DNA of 64,000 nucleotides from Lysobacteraceae bacterium P (GCA_005503055.1 SCOX01000007.1:124001-188000), one strand, 5' to 3'. Counted from the stretch's first letter, positions 1-10,312 are shown. Notes: generated by a model from the letters alone, not told the origin. Translations and numbers: made by a program.

Positions 1-937
1 CGGCCAGCCAGGCGATGCGCGAACCGAAGCCGTCCTCGAAGCCGTTGTCGACTCCCAGGGGCTGATTCGCCATGACCGTGGCGACCGTGGTGCGCGACAG
101 CGGATGCGTGGTGGCGTTCGACATGGACAACGGCAGAGTGGGCGTGGATTCGCCGATGGCGCCCGTTTCGAGGCCGGCGTCCGGCGCGTTCGCATCGGCG
201 TCGGCGGACACCACCGCGCCCATCGCCTGCGCGAACGCGGCCGCCGATGCATCGCCTGCGGTCGATGAGGCTGCGGTCGTCGCGGCAGGCATCGCATTGG
301 GCAGCACCGGCGTCGCCGGCTTCGTGGCGGTCGCCGCCTGCGCGCCGGTGGCGGTGCTGTCGGCGGCGGACGCCAGCGTCGATGGCAAAGCGTCCGTCGG
401 CGCAGTGGGTGCGCTGGGTGCGGCGGCGGTCGCGCCGGCCAGGCCGTTCAACAATGCCAGCAGTTGTTCGGGAAGCGCGGGCGCGACGGCGTCGTTCGCC
501 ACCGGCGTCGTCGTGGCGTCGGCGGCGGCGGCCGTGGTGTCGTCGGCGGACGCATCCGAAGGCGTGCATTCGCCATCGGCCGATCCAGCGCGGTTCGCTT
601 CGCGCGGCGCGTCGTCTTTCGCTTCCGTGCGCGAGTTTTCGCGCGGCTTGGCTTCCGGCGCCTTGGCATCGTCGCGCTGCGCGTCCTGCGAAGGGCGCGA
701 CTGGCCGGAGTCGCGCGGGCGTTGGGCGCCGTCCGCGCGACTGGATTCCGGCATTCGGGACGCAGGCGAGGGCGCCTGCGTTCGGGCATCCGAACGCGCG
801 TCCTGCATCTGCAGCATCTGGTCGAAACCGCCGGACGTGGCGGCGTCGTCCTGCGACGTGGACGCGGGGGCTGCGTTGCGCGAGCCGGCCGCACCGGCCG
901 CGCGCTGGCCCGACAGCAGGGCGGAGAACGTCTGCAT
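1..937 (-). CDS. fliK: Flagellar hook-length control protein FliK (partial, N-terminal part)
   Basis: FliK is the secreted ruler that measures hook length and triggers the export switch from hook to filament subunits. About 312 residues are visible; the C-terminus lies beyond the left edge. The translation starts MQTFSALLSGQRAA and is dominated by Ala, Thr, Ser and Pro-rich low-complexity sequence, as expected for the disordered FliK N-terminal half. Just before the edge it reads DNGFEDGFGSRIAWLA, which resembles the beginning of the conserved FliK C-terminal domain. The start ATG overlaps the fliJ stop by one base (TGATG), so it is the last visible gene of the fliEFGHIJK run. Large plus-strand open frames over this region are codon-bias shadows. 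Assignment rests on position and that C-terminal motif. Confidence 0.85.
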   Translation of the reverse strand, partial: MQTFSALLSGQRAAGAAGSRNAAPASTSQDDAATSGGFDQMLQMQDARSDARTQAPSPASRMPESSRADGAQRPRDSGQSRPSQDAQRDDAKAPEAKPRENSRTEAKDDAPREANRAGSADGECTPSDASADDTTAAAADATTTPVANDAVAPALPEQLLALLNGLAGATAAAPSAPTAPTDALPSTLASAADSTATGAQAATATKPATPVLPNAMPAATTAASSTAGDASAAAFAQAMGAVVSADADANAPDAGLETGAIGESTPTLPLSMSNATTHPLSRTTVATVMANQPLGVDNGFEDGFGSRIAWLA

Positions 938-1383
938 CACTCCGCTCCGTCGCTGCCGTTGTTGCGCACGCGGCGCGCGCCCAGGTCGTCGAGCTCGCGC
1001 TGCACGCGCTGCTCGGCCACGCGCGACTCCTGCGCGCGGTAACTGTCGGCGAGCTGCCCGAGCACCTTCGTGTCGCGGCTGGCGAGCATCAGGCGCGCGC
1101 GTTCGACGTCGCGGTTCTGGCGGCTGCTGTCGACGATGCGGCTTTGCTGGTCCACGGCGGTTTCGAGCTTGGCGCGGAAGGCGATGCGGTTGGCCAGCAG
1201 CGCCGGCGCGATGGTCGCCTCGCTCGGCGCCACGGCGTATTCCTCGGCATAACGACGCAGCGCATCCAGGCGCTGTTCCTGCTCGGCCAGCTGGCGGTCG
1301 CGGTCGGCGACGTCGCGGGCGGCGGCGTCCTGGCGCTGCTGCATCAGGTTCAGCAGGGGATCGAGGCGTTGCGAACGGGTCAT
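937..1383 (-). CDS. fliJ: Flagellar export chaperone FliJ
   Basis: A 148-residue, almost entirely alpha-helical, charged protein (MTRSQRLDPLLNLMQQRQD...) with the length and coiled-coil character of FliJ, the central stalk of the flagellar type III export ATPase that couples FliI to the FlhA gate. The start overlaps the fliI stop by 4 bp (ATGA) and the stop overlaps fliK by one base, so the three genes are tightly coupled. Sequence conservation in FliJ is low; the call leans on length, helical pattern and the invariant position between fliI and fliK. Confidence 0.9.
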   Translation of the reverse strand: MTRSQRLDPLLNLMQQRQDAAARDVADRDRQLAEQEQRLDALRRYAEEYAVAPSEATIAPALLANRIAFRAKLETAVDQQSRIVDSSRQNRDVERARLMLASRDTKVLGQLADSYRAQESRVAEQRVQRELDDLGARRVRNNGSDGAE

Positions 1384-2780
1384 GCGGTCTCCGTCGTCGC
1401 GATGGCGATGGTGGGTTCACGGGTATCGTCGAGCAGGCGCGCGAGCGCCTCGCGGCTGGCGGCCACGTCGGCTGCCTCGCTCACGTCCTGCCCCAGGAAA
1501 TTGAGGATCGCCGGCCAGCGCGCCAGCGCTTCGTCGACGACCGGATCGTTGCCGCGCTGGTAGGCGCCGATGGCGATCAGGTCGCGCTGCGCGTTGTAGG
1601 CGGCCATCAGGCGCTTGAGCTTGCGGATGCGCTCGCGCCACGGTGCGTCGGTGATGTCCTGCATCACGCGGCTGACCGAGACTTCCACGTCGATGGCCGG
1701 GTACTGGCCGGCGTCGGCGATGCGGCGCGTCAGCACGATGTGGCCGTCGAGGATCGCGCGCGCGGCATCCGCGATCGGTTCCTGCTGGTCGTCGCCTTCG
1801 GTGAGCACGGTGTAGAACGCGGTGATCGAACCGCGTCCGTCGGCGCCGTTGCCGGCGCGCTCGACCAGCGCCGGCAGCTTGGCGAACACGCTGGGCGGGT
1901 AACCGCGCGTGGTCGGCGGCTCGCCCACCGACAGGCCGATCTCGCGCTGTGCGTGCGCGTAGCGGGTGAGCGAATCCATCAGCAGCAGCACGTGCAGGCC
2001 CTGGTCGCGGTACCACTCGGCGATGGCGGTCGCACGCAATGCGCCGTGCAGGCGCGCCAGCGGCGGACGGTCGGCAGGCGCGGCGACGACGACGGCGCGG
2101 CGCAGGCCTTCCTCGCCCAGGGTCGCTTCGACGAAATCGCGCACTTCGCGTCCGCGTTCGCCGATCAGGCCGACCACGATCACGTCCGCGGCGGTGAAGC
2201 GGGTCATCATGCCCAGCAACGTGGATTTGCCGACGCCGGAACCGGCGAACAGGCCCACGCGCTGGCCGCGGCCAATGGGCAGCAGCGAATTGATGGCGCG
2301 CACGCCGACGTCGAGCGAACGCGTGATCGGTTCGCGCATCAGCGGATTGACCGACTTGCCGGCCAGGCCGACCCAGTGTTCGGCGCGGATCGGGCCGCGG
2401 CCGTCGAGCGGCACGCCGTCGCTGTCGATCACGCGGCCGAGCAGGCCTTCGCCCACCGCCACTTCGCCGCGCTGGCGGCTGGGTACCACGCGCGCGTTCG
2501 GCAGCAGGCCTTCCAGGTGCGCGCTGGGCATGAGGAAGGTGCGGTCGCCGGAGAAACCGACGACTTCGGCATCGACCCACACGCCGCCGTGGGTCTCCAC
2601 GCGGCAACGCGAGCCCAGCGGCGCGCTGCAACCGGAGGCTTCCAACGTCAGTCCGACCGCGCGACGCAGCACGCCTTCGCGCGCCAGGCCCATCGATTGC
2701 GGCGTCGGCGCGGCGGCGTCCAGGCGCGAGGCCAGGCGCAGGTTGCGCGCGTCGAGCCAGTGCGAGGCGGGGGTGGTCAT
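1380..2780 (-). CDS. fliI: Flagellum-specific export ATPase FliI
   Basis: FliI is the F1-beta-like ATPase hexamer that powers flagellar type III export at the cytoplasmic base. The 466-residue product carries Walker A GSGVGKST at about residues 180-187, the Walker B stretch LHVLLLMDSLTRYA and the family signature SVFAKLPALVERAG. The frame stays open 31 codons upstream, but I place the start at MTTPASHWLDARN because it gives the normal FliI length and has a GGAG about 9 bases upstream. The gene lies 76 bp downstream of fliH and overlaps fliJ by 4 bp. Confidence 0.96.
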   Translation of the reverse strand: MTTPASHWLDARNLRLASRLDAAAPTPQSMGLAREGVLRRAVGLTLEASGCSAPLGSRCRVETHGGVWVDAEVVGFSGDRTFLMPSAHLEGLLPNARVVPSRQRGEVAVGEGLLGRVIDSDGVPLDGRGPIRAEHWVGLAGKSVNPLMREPITRSLDVGVRAINSLLPIGRGQRVGLFAGSGVGKSTLLGMMTRFTAADVIVVGLIGERGREVRDFVEATLGEEGLRRAVVVAAPADRPPLARLHGALRATAIAEWYRDQGLHVLLLMDSLTRYAHAQREIGLSVGEPPTTRGYPPSVFAKLPALVERAGNGADGRGSITAFYTVLTEGDDQQEPIADAARAILDGHIVLTRRIADAGQYPAIDVEVSVSRVMQDITDAPWRERIRKLKRLMAAYNAQRDLIAIGAYQRGNDPVVDEALARWPAILNFLGQDVSEAADVAASREALARLLDDTREPTIAIATTETA

Positions 2781-2856
2781 GGGCGGGCTCCGCGGCGGTT
2801 TTCTCCTCCCCTGCACGCAGGAGACGGAGTGGATGCTTCGGCAGGTGTCGTCGTCT

Positions 2857-3489
2857 TCATCGGGCCGCCCCATGCGCGGCGATCGTGCTTTCCAGCACCG
2901 CCTGCAAACGCGCCGCCATGGTGCCGTCGATGCGCACGCTGTCGCTGTGCACGCGCAGTTCGCCGCGCGCGAGCGAGGTGTCGTAGGTCAGACGCACGCC
3001 GTCCAGGCCGGCCAGGTGCGGATACAGCACGCCCATGTCGTCCGGATGCAGGCGCAGTTCGACTTCGCGCTGGCTGCTGCCGACCGAGTCGAGGGCTTCG
3101 CGCACCAGGTCCGCCAGCAGCGAGGGATCGGCCGTGTACGCCGGGCCGAGCAGCGAACCGGCGACGCGCACGGCCAGTTCGGCCAGCGCTTCGGACACTT
3201 CATCGTCCAGTCGCGACAGCGGACGGGTGAAGCCGTCGAGGATGCCTTCGATCTGGGCGACCAGCCGTCGCACTTCGGCCTGGCCCGTCGCGAACCCTTC
3301 GGCGTGTCCGCGCGCGTGGCCGTCGGCGTAGCCCTGGTCGTGCGCGGCCTGTTCGATGGCCTGCAGCTGTTCGACGCTCGGCGGTGGCGGCAGTTCGACG
3401 ACCTCTTCGACGGGCACGGCATCCAGCCCGGGCGCGGTCCAGCGCACGGCGCCGGCCATCTCGGTGTTCCACACCGCGGCCAGGCTCAT
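2857..3489 (-). CDS. fliH: Flagellar assembly protein FliH
   Basis: A 210-residue FliH, the peripheral stalk that tethers and restrains the FliI ATPase at the C-ring. The middle segment has the typical Gly-rich pseudo-repeat (YADGHARGHAEGFATGQAE, GxxxG spacing, about residues 50-68) followed by the FliH/V-ATPase-E-like C-terminal domain (LRLHPDDMGVL). The start is MSLAAVWNTE, whose ATG overlaps the fliG stop by 4 bp. A longer upstream reading in the same frame lies over fliG and is not real. Confidence 0.94.
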   Translation of the reverse strand: MSLAAVWNTEMAGAVRWTAPGLDAVPVEEVVELPPPPSVEQLQAIEQAAHDQGYADGHARGHAEGFATGQAEVRRLVAQIEGILDGFTRPLSRLDDEVSEALAELAVRVAGSLLGPAYTADPSLLADLVREALDSVGSSQREVELRLHPDDMGVLYPHLAGLDGVRLTYDTSLARGELRVHSDSVRIDGTMAARLQAVLESTIAAHGAAR

Positions 3490-4490
3490 ACGAACGCCTC
3501 GGCCTTGGCGGCGAGCTGGATCGTGCCGGCGTCGGCCATCTTGCGGACCATCGCGAGGATTTCCTTCTGCGCCGATTCGACTTCCGCCAGCCGCACCGGG
3601 CCGCGCGCTTCCATGTCCTCGACGAGGATTTCCGCCGCGCGCTGCGACATGTTGGAGGTGATCTTCTCGCGCACCTTCGCCTCGGCGCCGCGCAGGGCGA
3701 CGGCGAGCTTGTCGTTGGGAACTTCGCGCAGCAGCGCCTGCATGGCGCGGTCGTCGATCTCGGCCAGGTTGTCGAACACGAACATCAGATCGCGGATGCG
3801 CACGCCCAGTTCGCTGTCGATCTCGCCGATCGTGCCCAGGATCAGTTCGTCCTGGCCGGAATCCATGAAGTTGAGGATGTTGGCCGCCACCTTCACGCCG
3901 CCGACGGACGAGGACTTCAGGTTCTGTGAGCCGGCGAACTGGCGTGCCATCACGTCGTTGAGCTCGTTGAGCGCGTTGGGCGGAATGCCGTCGAGCGTGG
4001 CGATGCGCAACAGCACGTCGGCGCGCACGCGGTCGGGCAGGCACTTGAGCGCCTCGGCGGCCTGGTCGCTCTCCAGGTGCGCCATGACGATCGCGATGAT
4101 CTGCGGGTGTTCGTTGCGGACCAGGTCGGCGATCGCGCGCGGCTCCATCCACTTCAACGTGTCCAGGCCGGAGGTGTTGCGACCCAGCAGGATGCGGTCG
4201 ATCAGGCTGCTGGCGCGTTCCTCACCCAGCGCCTGCACCAGCACGGCGCGCACGTACTCGTCGGCGCCGGAACCCAGTCCGCTGGGCTGGGCGAGGGTGT
4301 CGACGAACTGGTCGATCACCTTGCCCACGGATTCGCGCGACACGCCGCTGACCGAGGTCATGGCGACGCCGAGCTTCTGCACTTCCTTGGCGCTCATGTG
4401 CTTGAGCACTTCGGCGGCCTGCTGCTCGCCGAGCGAGAGCAATACCACCGCGGCGCGTTGGACGCCTGTCAGACCGGTCGTGTCAGGCAT
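3486..4490 (-). CDS. fliG: Flagellar motor switch protein FliG
   Basis: FliG forms the upper C-ring, binds the MS ring (FliF) and takes torque from the stator. It is full length at 334 residues. The EHPQ motif is present (RNEHPQIIAIVMAHLES), as is the C-terminal torque helix region with alternating charges (FDNLAEIDDRAMQALLRE). The start overlaps fliF by 8 bp and the stop overlaps fliH by 4 bp, so it lies inside a coupled operon. No missing key residue was seen. Confidence 0.97.
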   Translation of the reverse strand: MPDTTGLTGVQRAAVVLLSLGEQQAAEVLKHMSAKEVQKLGVAMTSVSGVSRESVGKVIDQFVDTLAQPSGLGSGADEYVRAVLVQALGEERASSLIDRILLGRNTSGLDTLKWMEPRAIADLVRNEHPQIIAIVMAHLESDQAAEALKCLPDRVRADVLLRIATLDGIPPNALNELNDVMARQFAGSQNLKSSSVGGVKVAANILNFMDSGQDELILGTIGEIDSELGVRIRDLMFVFDNLAEIDDRAMQALLREVPNDKLAVALRGAEAKVREKITSNMSQRAAEILVEDMEARGPVRLAEVESAQKEILAMVRKMADAGTIQLAAKAEAFV

Positions 4491-6180
4491 CGGATTCCAC
4501 CCAGTCGCGTACCACCTGTGCCACGCGCTTGGAGTCGGTGCTCACTGCCGTGCGTGCCACTTCGAGTTTGTCGTCGAACGACATCGCGCCCGGCGGCAAC
4601 GCGGCGGGCGCCGCATCGCTCGGCGCCGACAGCGACACCGCCACGTCGTCGTCGACCGGCACCACGGTGGCGGTGGCGATCTGCTGCGGCTTGGCCATCG
4701 ACTTGCCGCCCATCAACTGGCGGAACAGCGGGCGCAGCACGGTGACGATCAGCACCAGCACCACCAGGCCGCCGACGGCGATGCGCAGGAATTCCATGGC
4801 ACGCGGGTGTTCCCACAGCGGCGCCTTGTCGCTTTCGCCCACATCGGTGATGTCGCGCGCGAACGGCGCGTTCACCACCGACACCGCGTCGCCGCGCTGC
4901 GAATCGAAGCCGACCGCCTGCTGCACCAGCGACTCGATGCGCTTGAGTTCCGGATCAGTCAGCGCACGCAGTGCCGGCTTTCCGTCCTTGCCCGCGGCGG
5001 CGGGCACGTTGTCCACCAGCACCGCGGCGGTGACGCGACGCACGCGGCCCGGGCCCTGGCGGGTGTGGGTCAGCGTGCGGTCGATCTCGTAGTTGCGCAC
5101 CGAGCTGCGCGAGGACGGACCGCCCGGCGCCTGCTGCTGTTGCTGTTGCTGCTGCTGGGCGACGACGGGGCCGCTGGCTGCGCCATTGGGGTTGGCGGCG
5201 TTGGCCGGAGCCGGCGCGGCCGGCGTGTTGCTGGCGCTGCCGGGAATGCCCTGCGGTGCGTTGGCGCCGCCGCCCGCCGAGGATTCCGACAGCTGCTCGC
5301 TGCGCACCATCGGCTGCTGCGGGCCGTAGACCTCGCGCGCTTCCTCGGTCTGGGCGAAGTCCATGTCGACGCTGACCTGCGCGCTGACGCGGCCGTTGCC
5401 GGTCATCGGCTCCAGCAGTTCGTGGATACGCTGGACGTAGGTGGCTTCGAGGCGGTGCTGCTGGTCGAACTGTTTGGCGCTGATCGCCGCATCGGAATCG
5501 GGATCGACGTTGGAGAGCATGCGGCCGTACTGATCGACCACCGTCACCCGGTCCGGCGGCAGGCCGGGGATGCTGGACGCGACCAGGTGCACGATCGCAT
5601 CGACCTGCCCCTGCTCCAGCGTCGAACCGCTGTGCAGTTGCAGGACGACCGACGCGCTGGCCGGTTCCTTCTGCCGCGTGAACGCGCTCGGCTTGGGCAT
5701 CGCCAAGTGCACGCGCGCCTCGCGCACGGGGCGCAGGTTGGAGATGGTGCGCGCCAGTTCCGATTCCAGCGCGTGCTGGTAGCGTGCGTTCTCGATGAAC
5801 TGGCTGGTGCCGAAGCCCTGGTCGCCCTTGATCGCGTCGAAGCCCGAGTCGCCCTTGGCCGGCAGTCCCGCCGCGGCGAGCGCGAGCTTGGCCTGGCCGA
5901 GCTGCTCCTGCGGCACGGACAGCGCGCCGGAACCCGGGTCGATGCGGAACGGAATCTGCGAGGTGGCGAGCAGCTCGGAAGCTTCGCTGGTCGACTTGGC
6001 GTCCAGGCCTGCGTAGACCGGCACGTAGTCGGGCTTCTGCGTCCAGAAGAACAGCCACAGCCCGAGCGCGATGACCGCCGCCACCAGCGCGAACAGCCCC
6101 AGCTGCCGCACCACCGGGATGTCCTGCAGCCCACGCAGCTCGCGCAGCTTGTTCTGGTTGGGGAGGGTGATGACGGCCAT
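4483..6180 (-). CDS. fliF: Flagellar MS-ring protein FliF
   Basis: FliF builds the membrane/supramembrane ring on which the motor and export gate assemble. The 565-residue protein has an N-terminal membrane helix (LGLFALVAAVIALGLWLFF, about residues 26-44), the YscJ/FliF secretin-like ring domains, and a C-terminal membrane helix (GGLVVLVLIVTVL) followed by the cytoplasmic FliG-binding tail. A disordered insert near the middle contains a run of nine glutamines, an obvious site for slippage length variation. It overlaps fliG by 8 bp. A heptad-repeat element occupies the gap to fliE. Confidence 0.97.
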   Translation of the reverse strand: MAVITLPNQNKLRELRGLQDIPVVRQLGLFALVAAVIALGLWLFFWTQKPDYVPVYAGLDAKSTSEASELLATSQIPFRIDPGSGALSVPQEQLGQAKLALAAAGLPAKGDSGFDAIKGDQGFGTSQFIENARYQHALESELARTISNLRPVREARVHLAMPKPSAFTRQKEPASASVVLQLHSGSTLEQGQVDAIVHLVASSIPGLPPDRVTVVDQYGRMLSNVDPDSDAAISAKQFDQQHRLEATYVQRIHELLEPMTGNGRVSAQVSVDMDFAQTEEAREVYGPQQPMVRSEQLSESSAGGGANAPQGIPGSASNTPAAPAPANAANPNGAASGPVVAQQQQQQQQQAPGGPSSRSSVRNYEIDRTLTHTRQGPGRVRRVTAAVLVDNVPAAAGKDGKPALRALTDPELKRIESLVQQAVGFDSQRGDAVSVVNAPFARDITDVGESDKAPLWEHPRAMEFLRIAVGGLVVLVLIVTVLRPLFRQLMGGKSMAKPQQIATATVVPVDDDVAVSLSAPSDAAPAALPPGAMSFDDKLEVARTAVSTDSKRVAQVVRDWVESDA

Positions 6181-6192
6181 GTCTTTGTTTTC

Positions 6193-6314
6193 GGGAGTCG
6201 GGATGGGGGATTAGGGATTCGTAAAAGCGGAGGTGTCAGTTCTGGAAGTCTTCTGGCTCATGTGCATTGCTCTTGCGAATCCCGAATCCCGAATCCCGAA
6301 TCCCGAATCCCGGC
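6193..6314. repeat. Inverted GGGATTC heptad element between fliE and fliF
   Basis: Degenerate GGGATTC heptads on the left (about 6195-6222) face a cleaner run of GAATCCC heptads on the right (about 6276-6312), with a roughly 45-base spacer ending in GCTCTTGC. Transcribed from fliE to fliF it would fold into a long imperfect hairpin. The right arm ends 4 bases before the fliE stop codon and the left arm begins 12 bases before the fliF start. Confidence 0.8.
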
Positions 6315-6318
6315 TTCA

Positions 6319-6678
6319 TCACACCGGCATGTTCATGACGTCCTGGTACGCCTGCACCAGGCGGTTGCGCACTTCCACGGTGGCGCGGAAGGCGACCTGC
6401 GACTGCTGCATGGCGACCATCACCCGCGCCAGGTCGGCGCGCGGATCGCCCAGTTCGAACGCCTGCTGCAGCGCGCCGCTGGTGTTCTGGGCGCGGCTGA
6501 CGCTGTCGATGGCATTGCTGAGGGTCTGCTGGAATCCCGGCGCGCCCTGCGCCGCCCCGGCCGCGCCCGGTGCCAGCGCCGACGGGGCGATGGCATTGCC
6601 CTGCGCGGCGTCCGGCCCCCGCATGCGCATTTCGTGCGCGCGGATCTGGGTCAGGATGGAGGAGATCGCATCGGTCAT
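6319..6678 (-). CDS. fliE: Flagellar hook-basal body complex protein FliE
   Basis: FliE joins the MS ring to the rod and is among the first exported flagellar proteins. The 119-residue product starts MTDAISSILTQIRAHEMRM and ends with the conserved helix region VEVRNRLVQAYQDVMNMPV, the expected FliE C-terminus. It is the first gene of the fliEFGHIJK transcription unit, with a sigma-54-type site 38-52 bases upstream. A Gly/Ala/Pro-rich linker lies at about residues 24-50. Confidence 0.96.
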   Translation of the reverse strand: MTDAISSILTQIRAHEMRMRGPDAAQGNAIAPSALAPGAAGAAQGAPGFQQTLSNAIDSVSRAQNTSGALQQAFELGDPRADLARVMVAMQQSQVAFRATVEVRNRLVQAYQDVMNMPV

Positions 6679-6715
6679 GGTTCGTGACGTGCCGCGGGGG
6701 TTCTGCCGGATACAG

Positions 6716-6730
6716 GCAAGCGGCGTGCCA
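6716..6730 (-). promoter_or_regulatory. Sigma-54 (-24/-12) promoter of fliE operon
   Basis: On the minus strand the sequence reads TGGCACGCCGCTTGC, an essentially perfect TGGCAC-N5-TTGC site with GG and GC at the invariant positions. Its -12 end lies about 38 bases from the fliE start, leaving room for a short leader. With rpoN and fleQ encoded just upstream, FleQ-activated RpoN transcription of fliE onwards is the natural reading. Confidence 0.88.
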
Positions 6731-6870
6731 CGGGTTCATGAACGGGTTTCTGGCGCGGCGGTGTCGGGGCGGTGTCGGGGTTCTGGCGCGGGTTGGCGCA
6801 GAGGGCGGCGCGAGGGCTCGTCGGCGCGGGCGCAATCGCGCTGTCCGTTCGATTCGCTATTGCGATGAGT

Positions 6871-7024
6871 TGTCATCGGCGAAGGCCGGGATGACGGCTT
6901 CAAGAACGTAGCCCGGGTAAGCGCAGCGCACCGGGGGTTGCCGCAAACCCGAGTCCGATCCCGAGTCCCAAATCCCAAATCCCAAATCCCAAATCCCAAA
7001 TCCCAAATCCCAAATCCCAAATCC
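6871..7024. repeat. REP-like palindromes plus CCCAAAT heptad array downstream of fleQ
   Basis: The 346-base gap between fliE and fleQ holds an imperfect REP (about 6871-6897), a palindromic element of the TAGCCCGGGTAAGCG type (6909-6940), and then a tandem array of about eight CCCAAAT units (about 6966-7022) that runs to within three bases of the fleQ stop codon. Apart from the fliE promoter I see nothing else in this gap. Confidence 0.8.
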
Positions 7025-8493
<1,469 letters not shown>

Positions 8494-8497
<4 letters not shown>

Positions 8498-8877
8498 GGG
8501 GAGTCTTCCGTGGCCAGGCGCTCCAGCAGCGGGAGCACGTCCTGTATGTAGGCAAGCTTGCTGACGAAGGCATCGGCACCGGCGCGCAGGGCGTGTTCGC
8601 GGTGCTCGGTGTCGTCGAAATGGCTGGCGATGACGATGTACGGCAGCGGTTCGTCCTGCGCCTTGATCAGGCGCGCGGCCTGCAGGCCGCCCATCTCGGG
8701 CATTGCCATGTCCATCAGCACCACGTCCGGACGCAGGGTCTCGCACTGGGTGATGGCTTCGATGCCGTTGCCGGCGGTGCCGATGACGTTCGCCCACGGC
8801 TGGCGGCGCAGGTGGCGGATCGCCGCGCTGATGAAGCCGGGGTGGTCGTCGACGATGAGGATCTTCAGTTCGCGCAT
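8494..8877 (-). CDS. Stand-alone receiver-domain response regulator
   Basis: A 127-residue protein that is only a CheY-like receiver domain. The acidic pair (IVDDHPG), the phosphoacceptor Asp (DVVLMDMAMPEMGG), the Thr/Ser-equivalent region (IVIAS) and the conserved Lys (FVSKLA) are all present, so it should be phosphorylatable. There is no output domain. It sits between rpoN and fleQ, and its stop overlaps the fleQ start by 4 bp, so it is probably co-translated with FleQ. It could modulate FleQ, serve as a phosphate sink, or act on the motor; the cognate kinase is not evident. The start MRELKILIVDD was chosen over an upstream Met that lies in rpoN. Confidence 0.88.
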
Positions 8878-8884
8878 GGTGTTC

Positions 8885-10270
8885 TCAGCCTGCCTTCGCC
8901 AGGGCGGCCGGGCGATGGCGCTGGCGCGCCGGCGCGATGGCCATCTGGTCACGGTACTTGGCGACGGTGCGGCGCGCCACGCGCACGCCCTGGCGGGCGA
9001 GCAGGCCGGCGATGGTGTCGTCGGCCAGCGGCGCGTGCACGGGCTCGGCGTCGATCAGGCGCTTGACCATCGCCTTGACCGCGCTGCCGGAGACGTCCGC
9101 GCCTTCCAGGCGCACGGCGAACAGGCGCTTGAGCTCCATCGTGCCACGCGGCGTCTGCAGGTACTTGCCGGTGGTGATGCGCGAGACCGTGGATTCGTGC
9201 ATGCCGATGGCGTCGGCGACATCGCGCAGCGTGAGCGGCGCGATGGCTTCGTCGCCGCGCTCCAGGTAGGCGCGCTGGCGTTCCACCAGCACCTGCGTGG
9301 TGCGCAGTAGGGTGTCGTTGCGCATCGCCACGCCGCGCACGAGCCAGCGGGCTTCGTCGAGCATGCCGCGCAGCGCGGAGACGTCGCCCGGCGCGTCGGC
9401 CAGTGCGCGCTCGCAGTGCGGCGCGATGCGCACGCGCGGCGTGGATCGGTTGTTGAGGGCGACATGCCAGCGGCCATCGGCGCGCCAGGCGACCACGTCG
9501 GGGATGACGACGTCGCGGTCGTTGGCCGGCGCGTCCTGCATGGGGTGCGCGCGCAGCGTGAGGATCAGGGCGACGGCGTCGCGCACCGCGTCGATGTGGG
9601 CCTGCAGGGCCTTCGCCAGCGCGGCTTCGTCGTGCATCGCCAGCAGGTCGACGTGGTAGCGCAGGATCAGTCCGGCCAGCGTGCGCTGCGCCGACTCGGG
9701 CTGCATCGACAGCTGCGCGCGCAGGCACTCGCCGGCGTCACTCGCCGCAACGCCGGGCGATTCGCAATGGAGCAGGCGCTTGCGGACGATTTCCAGCTCG
9801 CTGGCATCGACGTTGCAGGTGTTGGCGCCGAGCAGGTGCAGTTCGTCGAGCGGGGATTCCAGGTAGCCGCGGTCGTCGCACTGGTCCAGCCACCAGGCGG
9901 CCAGTTCGAGATCGCGTGCGTTCCACTGCAGGGACAGCGACTGCAGCAGGCGCTGGCGCGGATCGCTGGATTCGCCGTCGGCGATCCGCGAGGCCGCGTC
10001 GTCCTCGTAGTCGCCGCCGGCGCCGCCGCCGGAGACGAACGACGGCTCGGGCAGTTCGTCCCACGCCGCGGTTTCCAGCTGCGGATCGGCCAGGCCGTCG
10101 ACCCCCTCGTCTTCGGCCTCGTCCTGTTCGAGCAGCGGATTACGCTCCAGCGCCTGGCGAAGCTCGAGTTCGAGCTGCGGCGCGGTGAGCTGCAGGAGCC
10201 GGATCGATTGCAGCAGTTGCGGCGTCAGGTTGACGCCCAGCCCGAGCTTCGGGCTCATCACAGCTTTCAC
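8885..10270 (-). CDS. rpoN: RNA polymerase sigma-54 factor RpoN
   Basis: Sigma-54 directs polymerase to -24/-12 promoters and needs an activator such as FleQ. The N-terminal Q/L-rich activator-interacting region (NLTPQLLQSIRLLQLTAPQLELEL), the core-binding middle and the C-terminal RpoN box (ARRTVAKYRDQMAI) are all visible. I place the start at a GTG giving M-K-A-V-M-S-P-K-L, because it matches the usual RpoN N-terminus and has GGGGA 7 bases upstream. An upstream ATG at 10312 adds 14 residues but lacks a ribosome site; a third option is ATG 10258. Position next to fleQ suggests the flagellar copy (RpoN2-like). Confidence 0.93.
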   Translation of the reverse strand: MKAVMSPKLGLGVNLTPQLLQSIRLLQLTAPQLELELRQALERNPLLEQDEAEDEGVDGLADPQLETAAWDELPEPSFVSGGGAGGDYEDDAASRIADGESSDPRQRLLQSLSLQWNARDLELAAWWLDQCDDRGYLESPLDELHLLGANTCNVDASELEIVRKRLLHCESPGVAASDAGECLRAQLSMQPESAQRTLAGLILRYHVDLLAMHDEAALAKALQAHIDAVRDAVALILTLRAHPMQDAPANDRDVVIPDVVAWRADGRWHVALNNRSTPRVRIAPHCERALADAPGDVSALRGMLDEARWLVRGVAMRNDTLLRTTQVLVERQRAYLERGDEAIAPLTLRDVADAIGMHESTVSRITTGKYLQTPRGTMELKRLFAVRLEGADVSGSAVKAMVKRLIDAEPVHAPLADDTIAGLLARQGVRVARRTVAKYRDQMAIAPARQRHRPAALAKAG

Positions 10271-10312
10271 GGTTGTGTCCCCATCCGCCGGAGCCGGCGG
10301 CACGGGAGTCAT

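Noticed and set aside
72-6687. Very long plus-strand open frames opposite fliK-fliF (1052 and 1573 codons)
   Set aside because: High-GC codon bias keeps antisense frames open; their translations are Arg/Ala/Gly-rich with no domain, while the minus strand encodes well-conserved flagellar proteins.
6954-7024. Tandem heptad arrays as a possible CRISPR
   Set aside because: Seven-base units without spacers; no cas genes in the window.
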